Counted from the first letter of the stretch, positions 17,537-30,382 are shown. The stretch: DNA of 64,000 nt from Thermodesulfomicrobium sp. WS (GCF_027925145.1 NZ_AP027130.1:1736001-1800000), one strand, 5' to 3'. Program-made: numbers and translations. Notes: generated by a model from the sequence alone, not told the origin.

Positions 17537-18751
17537 TTAGAGCGAGTTTTCCAGGACCGCCACCGTGGCCTGGGCGATCTCCAGTTCCTCGTTAGTGGGG
17601 ATGACCCAGATTTGTACGCGGCTCGTTGGGGCGTGTACCGCCGTGGCCGCGCCCTTGCGGCCGGCGTTGGCCGCCTCGTCCAGGACGATGCCCAGATGCT
17701 CCAAGTCCTGACACACCATGCGACGGACGATGTCGTCGTTCTCGCCGATGCCAGCGGTAAAGACGATGGCATCCAAGGGCCCGGTGACCGTCAGATAGGC
17801 GCCCAAAAACTTGCGGATCCGGCCCACGAACATCTCCAGGGCCAAACGCGCACGCTCGTCACCCGCGGCTGCCGCCTCATGGATGTCGCGCATGTCGTTT
17901 TTGCCGCAAATCCCCTTCAGCCCGCTCTCCTTGTTCAGGATGGCGTCCATCTGGTCCACGTTGTAGCCTTTTTCCTTCATGAGGAAGAAGACGATGGCCG
18001 GGTCGATGTCGCCGCTGCGGGTGCCCATCATGAGCCCCGAGAGCGGGGTCATGCCCATGGTGGTATCCACGCACCGGCCCTGACGAACGGCGGCCATGCT
18101 GCACCCATTGCCGAGGTGCAGCGTTACCAGGTTCACGGCATCCATGGGTTTGCCCATGAGACGGGCGGCCTCGCGGGTCACGTAGCGGTGCGAGGTGCCA
18201 TGAAAACCGTAGCGCCGCACGCGCATTTCCTCGTAGAAATGATACGGGATCGGGTACAGATAGGCGGCCGGCGGCATGGTCTGGTGGAATTCGGTGTCGA
18301 ACACCGCCACCTGCGGGGCGTGGGGGAAGAGCTCCAGCGCCGCCTCGATGCCCACCAGGTTGGCGGGATTGTGCAAGGGGCTCAGCTGGAAGTTGGCGCG
18401 AATCTGGGCAATGACCTCCGGGGTGATGCGGGTGCTCTGCACCAAAGTCTCCCCGCCCTGCACCACGCGGTGACCGATAGCCTGAATGGCGTCTCGGGAA
18501 GCAATGACCCCATGCTCAGGATGCACGAGCAAGGCAACCGCCTGATCCATGGCCACACGGTGGTCAGGGAAAGGCATGTCCATGGATGTTTTGGCCTCGT
18601 TTTGTTGGCCAGGATATTTTTTATGGGTGATGCGGCCCATGGTTTCACCAATGCGCTCCACAACCCCTGATGCCACTGCCTGGCGCTTATCCATATCCAA
18701 AAGCTGATATTTGAGGGAAGAACTTCCCGAATTGATCACGAAAACATACAT
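17537..18751 (-). CDS. ackA: Acetate kinase
   Basis: A 404-residue ASKHA kinase of normal length. Visible are VINSGSSSLKYQ at the N-terminus, FDTEFHQTMP, the RRYGFHGTSHRYV block and GIGENDD near the C-terminus. It makes ATP and acetate from acetyl phosphate delivered by Pta. The ATG at 18751 has AAGGAG seven bases upstream. It follows pta after 81 nt, but a terminator lies in that gap. Confidence 0.97.
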   Translation of the reverse strand: MYVFVINSGSSSLKYQLLDMDKRQAVASGVVERIGETMGRITHKKYPGQQNEAKTSMDMPFPDHRVAMDQAVALLVHPEHGVIASRDAIQAIGHRVVQGGETLVQSTRITPEVIAQIRANFQLSPLHNPANLVGIEAALELFPHAPQVAVFDTEFHQTMPPAAYLYPIPYHFYEEMRVRRYGFHGTSHRYVTREAARLMGKPMDAVNLVTLHLGNGCSMAAVRQGRCVDTTMGMTPLSGLMMGTRSGDIDPAIVFFLMKEKGYNVDQMDAILNKESGLKGICGKNDMRDIHEAAAAGDERARLALEMFVGRIRKFLGAYLTVTGPLDAIVFTAGIGENDDIVRRMVCQDLEHLGIVLDEAANAGRKGAATAVHAPTSRVQIWVIPTNEELEIAQATVAVLENSL

Positions 18752-18779
18752 AATCCATCTCCTTTCCATGGGGTGATAT

Positions 18780-18811
18780 AAAAAAAGCGGCACGAGACCA
18801 AGTCATGCCGC
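18780..18811 (-). terminator. Terminator between pta and ackA
   Basis: On the minus strand GCGGCATGA and TCGTGCCGC form a 9-bp stem (one G-U pair) with a 7-nt loop, followed by seven T. It lies just after pta and before the ackA ribosome site, so ackA expression is probably attenuated. Confidence 0.85.
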
Positions 18812-18832
18812 CTGGATATGCGAGAAAAGCAG

Positions 18833-20947
18833 CTAATCCTGCTGCGCGATGATCCCCTTTTCCGCCTGGGCCTGGATGGCGGTAATGGCCACGGTATTGA
18901 CGATATCCGGTACCAAGCAGCCGCGGGAGAGGTCATTGACCGGCTTTTTGAGGCCCTGGAGCACCGGACCGATGGCCACGGCGTTGGCCGCCCGCTGCAC
19001 GGCCTTGTAGGTATTGTTGCCGGTATTGAGGTCCGGGAAGATGAACACCGTGGCCCGGCCGGCCACCGGGCTTCCGGGAAGCTTCTTTTGCGCCACCTCC
19101 GGATCGATGGCCGCATCGTACTGGATGGGGCCTTCGATGAGCAGCTCCGGCGCCCGCTCGCGAGCGATGCGCGTGGCCTCGATGACCAGGTCCACATCGC
19201 TGCCCGCCCCTGAGTCTCCGGTGGAATACGACAACATGGCCACCCGCGGCTCGATGCCGAACACCCGGGCAGTCTCGGCGGAGTTGATGGCGATCTCCGC
19301 CAGCTGCTGGGGATTGGGATTGGGGTTCACGGCGCAGTCGCCGAATACCAGCACCCGATCCTTGAGGCACATGAAAAACACACTGGATACAATGGAAATA
19401 CCGGGCTTGGTCTTGATGATCTGCAGCGCCGGCCGAATGGTGTGCGCCGTGGTGTTGATGGCGCCTGAGACCATACCATCGGCCTTGCCCAAATACACCA
19501 TCATGGTCCCAAAATAGGTGGGATCCATCATGCAATCACAAGCAAGTTCCCGCGATACTCCTTTGCTTTTGCGGAGTTCATGGAATGTTTCGATGTATTC
19601 TTCGAGATCCGGACTCTTGGATGGATCGATGAGCTGCACGGCATCGAGATTGAGACCCATCTGGGAAATCTTGGAATGGATGGTGGGAATATCACCCAAA
19701 ATAGTCAGGTCCACGACACCACGACGCATCAGGATATCTGCAGCCCGCAGGATCCGTTCATCAGAGCCTTCGGGAAGCACAATGTGCTGGCGGTGTGCTT
19801 TGGCCTTCTCGATGAGGCTATACTCGAACATCTGCGGCGTCACCTTGGTGGATTTGCGGGTATTGAGGCGCGAGCGCATCTCCACCGTATCCACATTCTC
19901 CTCAAAGACACCGAGAGCGGAAGCGATCTTCTTCTGGTTGTCGGGCTCAATCTTGCCGTACATGTTGTAGAGGCGCCGGGCGGTCTGGAACGTGGCCTCC
20001 TTGCCCAAAAGCACCGGTACGGGCACGCCGGTCCAGCCCTCCACCAGACGCGCCACGTTGCGATCCGGCCGGATGCCGCCGGTAAGCAGAATTCCGGCGA
20101 TGTCGGGATACGCTGCGGACAGCCGCGAGGCCAAGGCGCTCACGATGATGTCCGAGCGATCGCCCGGAGTCACCACCAGACTCCCCTTTTCGATGTAGTC
20201 GAGGAAATTGCCGATCTGCATGGCCGCCACCACGATGTCTTCCACCTGGGTCTCCAGGTTGTCGCGACCGTAGAGCACCTCAGCGCCCACCCATTTCATC
20301 ACGTCAGCCATAGTAGGCTTGCCGAGCACCGCCACTTCGGGGATGAGATAGAGTAATACGTCCATCCGCGCGAGGCTTTGGCGCAAGGCAATGCGCAGGG
20401 CCTCGCGGTCGGCCACCGCCACCCGGTTGACGATAATACCGAGGATATCCACCGCCTTTTCCGAAAAAGATTCCAGCGACAACTTGGTGGAGCTGATGAT
20501 CTCGTGCTCGGTTTTCTGGCAGGCATTGACCACCACGAGCAAAGGACTTCCCAAGTTGGCGGCGATGTCGGCATTGATGTCGAACTCGAAGGCCGGAGAG
20601 CCGCCTTCAAAGTCCGTCCCCTCAAGGAGCACAAAGTCACACTTGGATTCCAGCTCCTTGTATTTGTTGATGATGCGCTCCATGAGCAGGGCGTGCTGTC
20701 CGGCATTCACCATCTCTTTGGCCTGACGCATGGTCAGGGCGTACGTTTCTTCATATTGTAGACCAAGATAGAATTGGGACAACACCAAGTCGATATCATG
20801 GTCTTTCTTGCCAGATTCATCGTTGATTATCGGACGAAAAAAACCAACGCGACGAATGTCGCGAAGGAGCATTTGCATGACACCAAGCACAATCGCGGAC
20901 TTTCCACTCCGTGCTTCCGTGGCCGTTATATAGAGACTTTTTGCCAT
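18833..20947 (-). CDS. pta: Phosphate acetyltransferase, long form
   Basis: A 704-residue protein with the full long-Pta plan: N-terminal P-loop BioD-like domain (ATEARSGKS near residue 10), a DRTGG domain (about 220-330) and the C-terminal PTA_PTB catalytic domain (from about 370; SYSTGDSGAGSDVD and NPNPNPQQLAEIA). It turns acetyl-CoA into acetyl phosphate. The N-terminal domains are regulatory in known long Pta. It has its own upstream region after a terminator that closes the lactate genes. Confidence 0.97.
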   Translation of the reverse strand: MAKSLYITATEARSGKSAIVLGVMQMLLRDIRRVGFFRPIINDESGKKDHDIDLVLSQFYLGLQYEETYALTMRQAKEMVNAGQHALLMERIINKYKELESKCDFVLLEGTDFEGGSPAFEFDINADIAANLGSPLLVVVNACQKTEHEIISSTKLSLESFSEKAVDILGIIVNRVAVADREALRIALRQSLARMDVLLYLIPEVAVLGKPTMADVMKWVGAEVLYGRDNLETQVEDIVVAAMQIGNFLDYIEKGSLVVTPGDRSDIIVSALASRLSAAYPDIAGILLTGGIRPDRNVARLVEGWTGVPVPVLLGKEATFQTARRLYNMYGKIEPDNQKKIASALGVFEENVDTVEMRSRLNTRKSTKVTPQMFEYSLIEKAKAHRQHIVLPEGSDERILRAADILMRRGVVDLTILGDIPTIHSKISQMGLNLDAVQLIDPSKSPDLEEYIETFHELRKSKGVSRELACDCMMDPTYFGTMMVYLGKADGMVSGAINTTAHTIRPALQIIKTKPGISIVSSVFFMCLKDRVLVFGDCAVNPNPNPQQLAEIAINSAETARVFGIEPRVAMLSYSTGDSGAGSDVDLVIEATRIARERAPELLIEGPIQYDAAIDPEVAQKKLPGSPVAGRATVFIFPDLNTGNNTYKAVQRAANAVAIGPVLQGLKKPVNDLSRGCLVPDIVNTVAITAIQAQAEKGIIAQQD

Positions 20948-20978
20948 AGCGCCCTCATGGATGCACCTAGACTTGTCA

Positions 20979-20994
20979 TTGTTTGTATAAACAA
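20979..20994 (-). promoter_or_regulatory. Inverted repeat over the probable pta promoter
   Basis: TTGTTTGTATAAACAA has 6-nt inverted arms around four bases. On the minus strand it contains TATACA, a good -10 box, 31-47 nt before the pta start; a poor -35 (TTGTGT) lies 16 nt upstream. It resembles redox-type operators such as Rex sites but its spacing is 2 bp shorter than the Rex consensus. Operator role is inferred. Confidence 0.45.
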
Positions 20995-21008
20995 ATCAAT
21001 CAAGAACA

Positions 21009-21043
21009 CAAAAACATGGGGAACAAGGATATTCTTGTTCCCC
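21009..21043 (-). terminator. Terminator after the lactate dehydrogenase FeS gene
   Basis: A perfect 10-bp stem (GGGGAACAAG/CTTGTTCCCC, 6-nt loop) starts 8 nt after the stop at 21051. On the minus strand it is followed by ATGTTTTTGTG, a modest U-rich tail. It separates the por-lctP-dld-FeS message from pta-ackA. Confidence 0.75.
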
Positions 21044-21050
21044 TCTATGA

Positions 21051-22340
21051 TTACAATGATTCTGCGTACACTTCAATAAAATGCTTCACCGCTACACGAT
21101 CTCCGTGTTGCGAGAGCATATCCGAGATTTGCAGCATGCAGGCAGGACACCCCGTGGCCACCACATCCGCTCCCGAAGCCACGATATTGTTGCGTTTCTG
21201 CGTACCAATATCCTTGGAGAGGTCATAGTGCTGGAGATTGAAACTGCCGCCACACCCGCAGCAGCGGTCGGCCTCGGCCATTTCCACGAACTGCACCTTG
21301 GGATTGGAGCGCAGCAGCGCCCGCGGCTGCTCGCTCACCTTGAGGGATTTCTTCAAGTGGCACGGGTCGTGGTAGGTCACCCGCGTGCCGCTGCCTTGCG
21401 TCGGGACCTCCACATGGAGCACGTCCACGAGAAACTGGCCGATGTCCATGGTGCGCTCGGCCATGGCCTGGATGCGGTCGCGCAAGGACTCCTTCTTGTC
21501 ACCGCTCATAAGCGGCCAGATCTCATGGATGGTCGCCGAACAGGTGGCACAGGGAGTAAGCAGGTAGTCGAAGTGCTCCTTCTCGAAGAGCTCGAGGTTG
21601 TGGAGCACCAATTGATCGAAGGACTCCTTGTCGCCCGAGGACAAGGCCGGGATGCCGCAGCAGGCCTGGCCAGCGGGCAGATACACGCCCACCTCGTGGT
21701 GCTCCAGCACCTTGAGGGCCGCCTGCCCCACCTGGGGATAGATCTTGTCCACCACGCAGCCTGGGAAAAAGGCCACACGGTAGCCGCTTTTGCCCGGACG
21801 GGTGCTCATGGACGGCACCAATTTACGCAGCGGCTTTTTGGCCAAAGGCATGAAGTGGCGGCCTCCGATGACCGGGGCCTGAATGCGGGCGCACGACGAG
21901 CCGATGACGTCGCTGGCCGGCTTGGTGAACAGCCCCTGGAACTTGGAGGCCACGTCCAAGAGGCTGTTGAACAGGGCCGGCTTGGTGAGCAGTCCCTTGA
22001 AGATGGCCTTCTTGGTGGGTGAAAGTCCCATGTAGGTGTTCACGATGACCCGGGCCTTGAGGAAGATGTCGAGCACCTTCACTCCGCTGGGACAATTGGC
22101 CGCGCAGGAGCCGCACAAGAGGCACATGTTGAGTTTTTGCTGCACGCCTTCGGCGTCGCGGATCATCTCGTGGGCCAGGTCTTCCAGAAGGGCGATCTTT
22201 CCCCGGGCAACGTCGCCTTCGCGCATGGTCTCGGCAAACACCGGACAGACCGCCTGGCACATGCCGCACTTCATGCAGGCGACCATCTGGTCGTCCAGCT
22301 CCATGAGCATGCGGGCCAGGGAATGGAGATCCTGCGTCAT
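21051..22340 (-). CDS. D-lactate dehydrogenase iron-sulfur subunit (GlcF/CCG type)
   Basis: About 429 residues. Two N-terminal 4Fe-4S motifs (CMKCGMCQAVCP and CLLCGSCAANCP) are followed by two cysteine-rich CCG domains (FFPGC...CCG and YHDPCHLKK...CCGCGG). It accepts electrons from the flavoprotein encoded upstream and passes them toward the membrane pool. The start is 1 nt after the dld stop, so the pair is coupled. In Desulfovibrio vulgaris the same order (GlcD-like, FeS) is known for lactate oxidation. Confidence 0.93.
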   Translation of the reverse strand: MTQDLHSLARMLMELDDQMVACMKCGMCQAVCPVFAETMREGDVARGKIALLEDLAHEMIRDAEGVQQKLNMCLLCGSCAANCPSGVKVLDIFLKARVIVNTYMGLSPTKKAIFKGLLTKPALFNSLLDVASKFQGLFTKPASDVIGSSCARIQAPVIGGRHFMPLAKKPLRKLVPSMSTRPGKSGYRVAFFPGCVVDKIYPQVGQAALKVLEHHEVGVYLPAGQACCGIPALSSGDKESFDQLVLHNLELFEKEHFDYLLTPCATCSATIHEIWPLMSGDKKESLRDRIQAMAERTMDIGQFLVDVLHVEVPTQGSGTRVTYHDPCHLKKSLKVSEQPRALLRSNPKVQFVEMAEADRCCGCGGSFNLQHYDLSKDIGTQKRNNIVASGADVVATGCPACMLQISDMLSQHGDRVAVKHFIEVYAESL

Positions 22341-22341
22341 G

Positions 22342-23730
22342 CTAGCCTCCGATGACCTTGCCAGGGTTGAGGAGATACTTGGGATCCACGGCCTTCTTGA
22401 TGGTGCGCGAATAGATGATGGTCGCGCGGGTGGTCTCCTTTTCGAGCCACTTGGCCTTGGCCAGGCCGATGCCATGCTCCCCGGACAAGGTGCCGCCCAA
22501 GGACAGGGCCACGTCGAAGATCTCGTCCACGGCCAGTTCCACGCGGTGGAACTCTTCCTTGTCCCGCCGGTCGGTGAGGATGGTGGGATGAAGATTGCCG
22601 TCGCCGGCATGGCCGAAGGTACCGATCTGCAGGCGGTACTTCTCCGCAATCTTGTTGATGGCCCGAATCATGGCCGGGATCTGGCTCCGCGGCACGGTGG
22701 CGTCTTCGAGCACCGTGGTGGGACGGGCGCGGGCCAGGGCCGGCAGGGCGTTACGCCGCGCCTCCCACAGCTTGTTCTTTTCCGCAGCGTCCTTGGCCAG
22801 CACCACCCGGCGGGCACCTTCTTGCTTGCAGATATCGACCACCTTGGCGGCATCGTCTTCCACCAGGGCCTGATGGCCGCCGTCCACCTCAATGAGCAAG
22901 ATGGCCGCGGCGTCGGTGGGCAGTCCTGCCTTGGTGAAGGCCTCCACGTAATTGATGGTGGCATTATCGAGCAGCTCCAAGGTGCAGGGCACGATCTTGG
23001 CGGCGATGATGGCAGCCACGGTCTGCGAGGCCTTGTCGATGTCGTCGAACTCCGCCAGCATAGCCTTGGAGGCCACCGGCGGCGGCACCAGCTTCAAAAT
23101 GATCTGGTCGAAGACCCCCAAGGTCCCCTCAGAGCCCACCATGAGCTGACTGATGTTGAGGCCGGTGACGCATTTGACGGTCTTGCCGCCGGATTTGACG
23201 TACTCGCCCTGGGCGTTCCAGAAATTGACGCCCATGACATAGTCTTTGGTGACTCCGTATTTGAGGCCGCGCAGGCCGCCGGCGTTTTCGCTCACATTGC
23301 CGCCCAAGGTGGACACGGCCTGGGACCCTGGGTCCGGAGGATAGAAGAGCCCGCGCTTGGCCACCTCTGCGGCGAACTTGGCCGTGACCACGCCAGGCTC
23401 CACCACCGCATAGAGGTCCTGCTCGTTGATTTCGAGAATCTTGTTGAGGCCGTTGGTGAGGATGACCACGCCCTTTTCCTTGGTGGGGATGGTGCCGCCG
23501 CTCAAGTTGGTCCCCGCGCCGCGCACGGTGATGGGGAGGTCGTTCTCGAAGCACAGGGCCACGGTTTTGCCCAACTGCTCGCTGGTCGTCGGGCGCAGCA
23601 CCAATTCCGGCACCACGGGCTCCAGCACCGCGGCGTCATACGCATAGGAATGGCGGTCCGCCTCGCTATCGAGGACATTTTCCTTACCGAGCAAGGTCTG
23701 GAAGGCCGAGAGCAGACTCGTGGAAATCAT
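22342..23730 (-). CDS. FAD-linked D-lactate dehydrogenase (GlcD-like)
   Basis: About 462 residues of the FAD_binding_4/FAD-oxidase_C family. The FAD loop reads RGAGTNLSGGTIP, and PDPGSQAVSTLGGNVSENAGG is diagnostic. The C-terminal HAGDGNLHPTIL and GTLSGEHGIGLAKA match the lactate/glycolate oxidase subfamily. It oxidises lactate to pyruvate. I chose the ATG at 23730 because AAGGAG lies six bases upstream; the ATG two codons earlier overlaps that site. It works with the FeS protein next to it. Confidence 0.93.
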   Translation of the reverse strand: MISTSLLSAFQTLLGKENVLDSEADRHSYAYDAAVLEPVVPELVLRPTTSEQLGKTVALCFENDLPITVRGAGTNLSGGTIPTKEKGVVILTNGLNKILEINEQDLYAVVEPGVVTAKFAAEVAKRGLFYPPDPGSQAVSTLGGNVSENAGGLRGLKYGVTKDYVMGVNFWNAQGEYVKSGGKTVKCVTGLNISQLMVGSEGTLGVFDQIILKLVPPPVASKAMLAEFDDIDKASQTVAAIIAAKIVPCTLELLDNATINYVEAFTKAGLPTDAAAILLIEVDGGHQALVEDDAAKVVDICKQEGARRVVLAKDAAEKNKLWEARRNALPALARARPTTVLEDATVPRSQIPAMIRAINKIAEKYRLQIGTFGHAGDGNLHPTILTDRRDKEEFHRVELAVDEIFDVALSLGGTLSGEHGIGLAKAKWLEKETTRATIIYSRTIKKAVDPKYLLNPGKVIGG

Positions 23731-23762
23731 GAACATCTCCTTGAAAAAAACAGGGGATGAAA

Positions 23763-23786
23763 GGCCCCAGGGACGACCCTGGGGCC
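23763..23786 (-). other. Hairpin between lctP and dld
   Basis: GGCCCCAGGG and CCCTGGGGCC form a perfect 10-bp stem with a 4-nt loop, 16 nt after the lctP stop. The following minus-strand bases are TTTCATCCCC, too weak for a clear terminator. It is probably an mRNA end or processing element. Confidence 0.65.
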
Positions 23787-23802
23787 GGACTAACCATGGA
23801 AT

Positions 23803-25515
23803 TTAGAAGAGGTGTGGCAAAAACACGAAGCTCATGAGCCCTGCCACAATGCCGACCACCACGCCGTAGAGCACGAAGGGCCAGAAGGTACGTCTGAGAA
23901 TGAGCCCCTCACGGCCAATGAGCCCTGTCACGGCACAGGCCGCCACGATGTTGTGAATGCACACCATGTTGCCCATGGCGCCGCCAGCCACCTGAGCAGC
24001 CACAATGATCTGCCGCGGCAAAGCCAAAGTCTGGGCCACGCCCCATTGGAACTCAGCAAAGAGCAGGTTCGACACCGTATTCGATCCAGTGATAAAAGCC
24101 CCAAGCCCACCCACATAGGAGGCAAGGAATGGCCAGGCATTCCCGGCAAAAGCCGCCACCGCCTTGGCCATGGCCAACGGCATGGACGGATAGTTATTGG
24201 GATTGAGGGCTGCGTCCGCCACACCGGAGCCACGGAAGATGGACACCAAGGCCACGGCGGCAAAGAGCGCAATGGTCGGGGCCTTCATCTTGGCAAAAGA
24301 CTCGGTCCACGCCTTTTTCACGGCATCACCACTCATGCCGTGGAGGAAGATGGTCAAGATCGCCACGAGAGTGAAGGGAATAGTCCCCGGCAGGTAGAGA
24401 TAGTCGATGGATGCAGACACACCCTTGTACCCGAGAAGATCCGTGAAGCCGATCTTCTGGGCCGAAAGCCAAGCCTTGAGTCCCAAGGCCGGCACACGAG
24501 TGGCCACCAGGATCAGGCCGATGATGACATACGGCAGCCACGCCCTGAACTGGCTCATGTGCTCCTTGAACTGGCAGGAGGTATCACACTGAATGGACCC
24601 GGTCCACTCGGGATCCCAGCGATCCTGTGGGCCAAAGTCCCACACCGTTTCCGGCATACAGAAACCCGCCTTGGCGCCAGCCACGATAATGCCTAGCCCC
24701 AAGAGACCGCCGATGAGCGAAGGGAACTCCGGACCCATAAGCCACGCCAAGCCGACATACGGCACGGCAAAGGCCACCGCGGCGAACACACAGAACTTCC
24801 AGGCGGCAAAGCCTTCAGACCAAGATTTGTTCTGGCCGTAAAAACGGGTGAGAAAACCCAGCATGAAGATGGGCAGGATGAAAATCATCCCCAGATGCAT
24901 GAGGGAAACCCATTGTCCCATGACTTTGGCGAAGGAGGCGAAATCCGTGAAATTGAGACCGGGCGTTGCCGCATCGGCCGCTTCCTTGACCAATGGAGCC
25001 AAAAATTTGAGGCCGATGAGGATGGGGGTGCCCACAGCGCCAAAGGACACGCAGAAGGAATTGAACACCAAGCAGATGACGGCAGCGGCGAGAGGCGGGA
25101 ACCCGAGTGCCAAAAGCAACGGCGCGGCCAGGGCTGCCGGCGTTCCAAAGCCTGCGGCACCCTCGATGAAAGCGGCGAACATGTAGCCGATGATGATGGC
25201 CTGGATGCGCTTGTCGCGGCTGATGTTCTGCATGCCATACTGGATGGTCTCCATGCCACCCGAATACTTGAGGGTATACAAGATGATGATGGCGCCGAAC
25301 ACGATGATGAGCACGCCGATGGCCACGATGATGCCCTGAAGCGACAACGCGGCAATATAGCCCACTGGCAATTGCCATACCAAAAGGGCGCTCAGCGCGC
25401 ACACCAACCAGGCAAGGGGCATCGCCTTGGTCGATGGCCAACGCATGCCGACCATGAGGACCAATGCCACGAGGATGGGCAAGAATGCCACCAGAGCCAA
25501 TGCAGGAATAGACAT
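23803..25515 (-). CDS. lctP: L-lactate permease (LctP family)
   Basis: About 570 residues with some 13-14 membrane segments. The AAGFGTPAALAAPLLLALGFPPLAA block and the C-terminal GSNTVSNLLFAEFQWGVA with MGNMVCIHNIVAACA are hallmarks of the LctP family. It imports lactate with protons. The ATG at 25515 follows GGAGGGAAAC. It lies between por and dld, as in other Desulfovibrio lactate clusters. Confidence 0.96.
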   Translation of the reverse strand: MSIPALALVAFLPILVALVLMVGMRWPSTKAMPLAWLVCALSALLVWQLPVGYIAALSLQGIIVAIGVLIIVFGAIIILYTLKYSGGMETIQYGMQNISRDKRIQAIIIGYMFAAFIEGAAGFGTPAALAAPLLLALGFPPLAAAVICLVFNSFCVSFGAVGTPILIGLKFLAPLVKEAADAATPGLNFTDFASFAKVMGQWVSLMHLGMIFILPIFMLGFLTRFYGQNKSWSEGFAAWKFCVFAAVAFAVPYVGLAWLMGPEFPSLIGGLLGLGIIVAGAKAGFCMPETVWDFGPQDRWDPEWTGSIQCDTSCQFKEHMSQFRAWLPYVIIGLILVATRVPALGLKAWLSAQKIGFTDLLGYKGVSASIDYLYLPGTIPFTLVAILTIFLHGMSGDAVKKAWTESFAKMKAPTIALFAAVALVSIFRGSGVADAALNPNNYPSMPLAMAKAVAAFAGNAWPFLASYVGGLGAFITGSNTVSNLLFAEFQWGVAQTLALPRQIIVAAQVAGGAMGNMVCIHNIVAACAVTGLIGREGLILRRTFWPFVLYGVVVGIVAGLMSFVFLPHLF

Positions 25516-25544
25516 GTTTCCCTCCACAAGTGATCACCAATACG

Positions 25545-25580
25545 GCCCCTGCCCAGACTCCCCCAAGCCTGGGCAGGGGC
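25545..25580 (-). other. Hairpin between por and lctP
   Basis: GCCCCTGCCCAG and CTGGGCAGGGGC form a perfect 12-bp stem with a 12-nt loop, right after the por stop. No U-tract follows on the minus strand, so it is more likely a stability or processing signal than a terminator. Confidence 0.65.
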
Positions 25581-25590
25581 AGACCTCTAC

Positions 25591-29334
<3,744 letters not shown>

Positions 29335-29703
29335 CTACTCAAAAAACACAAAAATATGCCATCACCCCCTTGGCGGTATCCTTGCGTGATCTTCTGAAAA
29401 AAAAGACAGACATCGGACAAGATGGTTTGGCAGTGCCATAATGCGCGTTTTTTGCAATCGGGAAACGGTAACTGGTTTGCAAGAAACGGTGGAATTACCC
29501 GCGCCGCCCACCGTCTGATTTTCCAGACGCAGGAATCGTCCTGAGGCTGCCCCAGCGATCCCCGCGCGTCACAACGACACAAAAACGAGACATACGGACC
29601 CACCTGCATCCGCGCCTGCACCCCAGCCCTCAAAATAACATCTTGAAAAAAAATAAAAAACAAATCTCTTCGCGCTCCTGGATCCCGACCGAGGACCCCA
29701 GTC

Positions 29704-29732
29704 TTGACAGGAACGTTTTTTGCTTAAAAAAT
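29704..29732 (+). promoter_or_regulatory. Promoter-like sequence for the 72-residue orphan gene
   Basis: TTGACA is a perfect -35 box. At 17 nt a weak -10 (AAAAAT) follows in an A/T-rich run. It lies 32-60 nt before the start codon of the small gene. Confidence 0.45.
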
Positions 29733-29763
29733 TATTGTTGAATACGCAACCAAGGAGATTTGT

Positions 29764-29982
29764 ATGCGCGGCAAGCTCATCACCAAGCATGGACATATGG
29801 CTGATCTTCGCCCCTCGGAAACCATGCAGCTTTCCCGGCTGCTCACCCCCATACAGCGCGAGCAGTTGCTCGAAGGCGAATCGGTACTCGTCAAGCGGGA
29901 ATACACCCTGGACTCGTGGAAAGAATATTGGCTGCGTTCCGACGCCCAGCCTATCCGCCATCACAGGCAAGGGCATTCCTAA
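29764..29982 (+). CDS. Small hypothetical protein, 72 residues
   Basis: A basic, soluble 72-residue protein with no recognised domain. It has an AAGGAG site six bases before the ATG and a TTGACA box upstream, so it is probably translated. The centre (LSRLLTPIQREQLLEGESVLVKREYTLDSWKEYWLRSDAQ) could form helices. It is divergent from por. Function unknown. Confidence 0.6.
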   Translation: MRGKLITKHGHMADLRPSETMQLSRLLTPIQREQLLEGESVLVKREYTLDSWKEYWLRSDAQPIRHHRQGHS

Positions 29983-30127
29983 ACGGACGAGTTTCCGGCC
30001 TTGTGCAGCACCCCAAAGGCGCTTCCGGACACCAAAAATGCAGAAGGCGAGCCCTAGAGTCCGGGGGCAAAGCGCGGCCTGCCCTCCCATGAGGGGGCGG
30101 GCCATCACAAGAGGCAAGATACGCACA

Positions 30128-30161
30128 AAGGCCCTTCTCGGAGATCTTCGAGAAGGGCCTT
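30128..30161 (-). terminator. Terminator of the tRNA-Lys pair
   Basis: AAGGCCCTTCTCG and CGAGAAGGGCCTT form a perfect 13-bp stem with an 8-nt loop, 8 nt beyond the CCA end of the second tRNA-Lys. The symmetric A/T ends make it possibly bidirectional. Confidence 0.8.
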
Positions 30162-30168
30162 CCATTCG

Positions 30169-30244
30169 TGGTGGGCCACCAAGGAATCGAACCTTGAACC
30201 TGCTGATTAAGAGTCAGATGCTCTACCAATTGAGCTAGTGGCCC
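30169..30244 (-). tRNA. tRNA-Lys(CTT), downstream copy
   Basis: Acceptor GGGCCAC/GTGGCCC, T-loop TTCGATT and encoded CCA are visible. The anticodon loop CTCTTAA gives CTT. This copy appears identical to the neighbouring one over its 76 bases. Confidence 0.94.
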
Positions 30245-30261
30245 CAAGGGGGGAGTATCGC

Positions 30262-30337
30262 TGGTGGGCCACCAAGGAATCGAACCTTGAACCTGCTGAT
30301 TAAGAGTCAGATGCTCTACCAATTGAGCTAGTGGCCC
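30262..30337 (-). tRNA. tRNA-Lys(CTT), upstream copy
   Basis: Same sequence as the other copy, 17 nt apart, with CCA encoded. The pair is a tandem duplication transcribed from one promoter and closed by the hairpin at 30128-30161. Confidence 0.94.
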
Positions 30338-30353
30338 GTGCGAACGGAGGCAT

Positions 30354-30382
30354 CCCATAGGCAAGCCCCCGACCACTGTCAA
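30354..30382 (-). promoter_or_regulatory. Promoter of the tRNA-Lys genes
   Basis: On the minus strand TTGACA (30377-30382) and TATGGG (30354-30359) are separated by exactly 17 nt, about 17 nt upstream of the first tRNA base. Confidence 0.65.

Noticed and set aside
20979-20994. Called as a Rex site
   Set aside because: Arms are two bases closer than in the Rex consensus; kept only as an unnamed inverted repeat.
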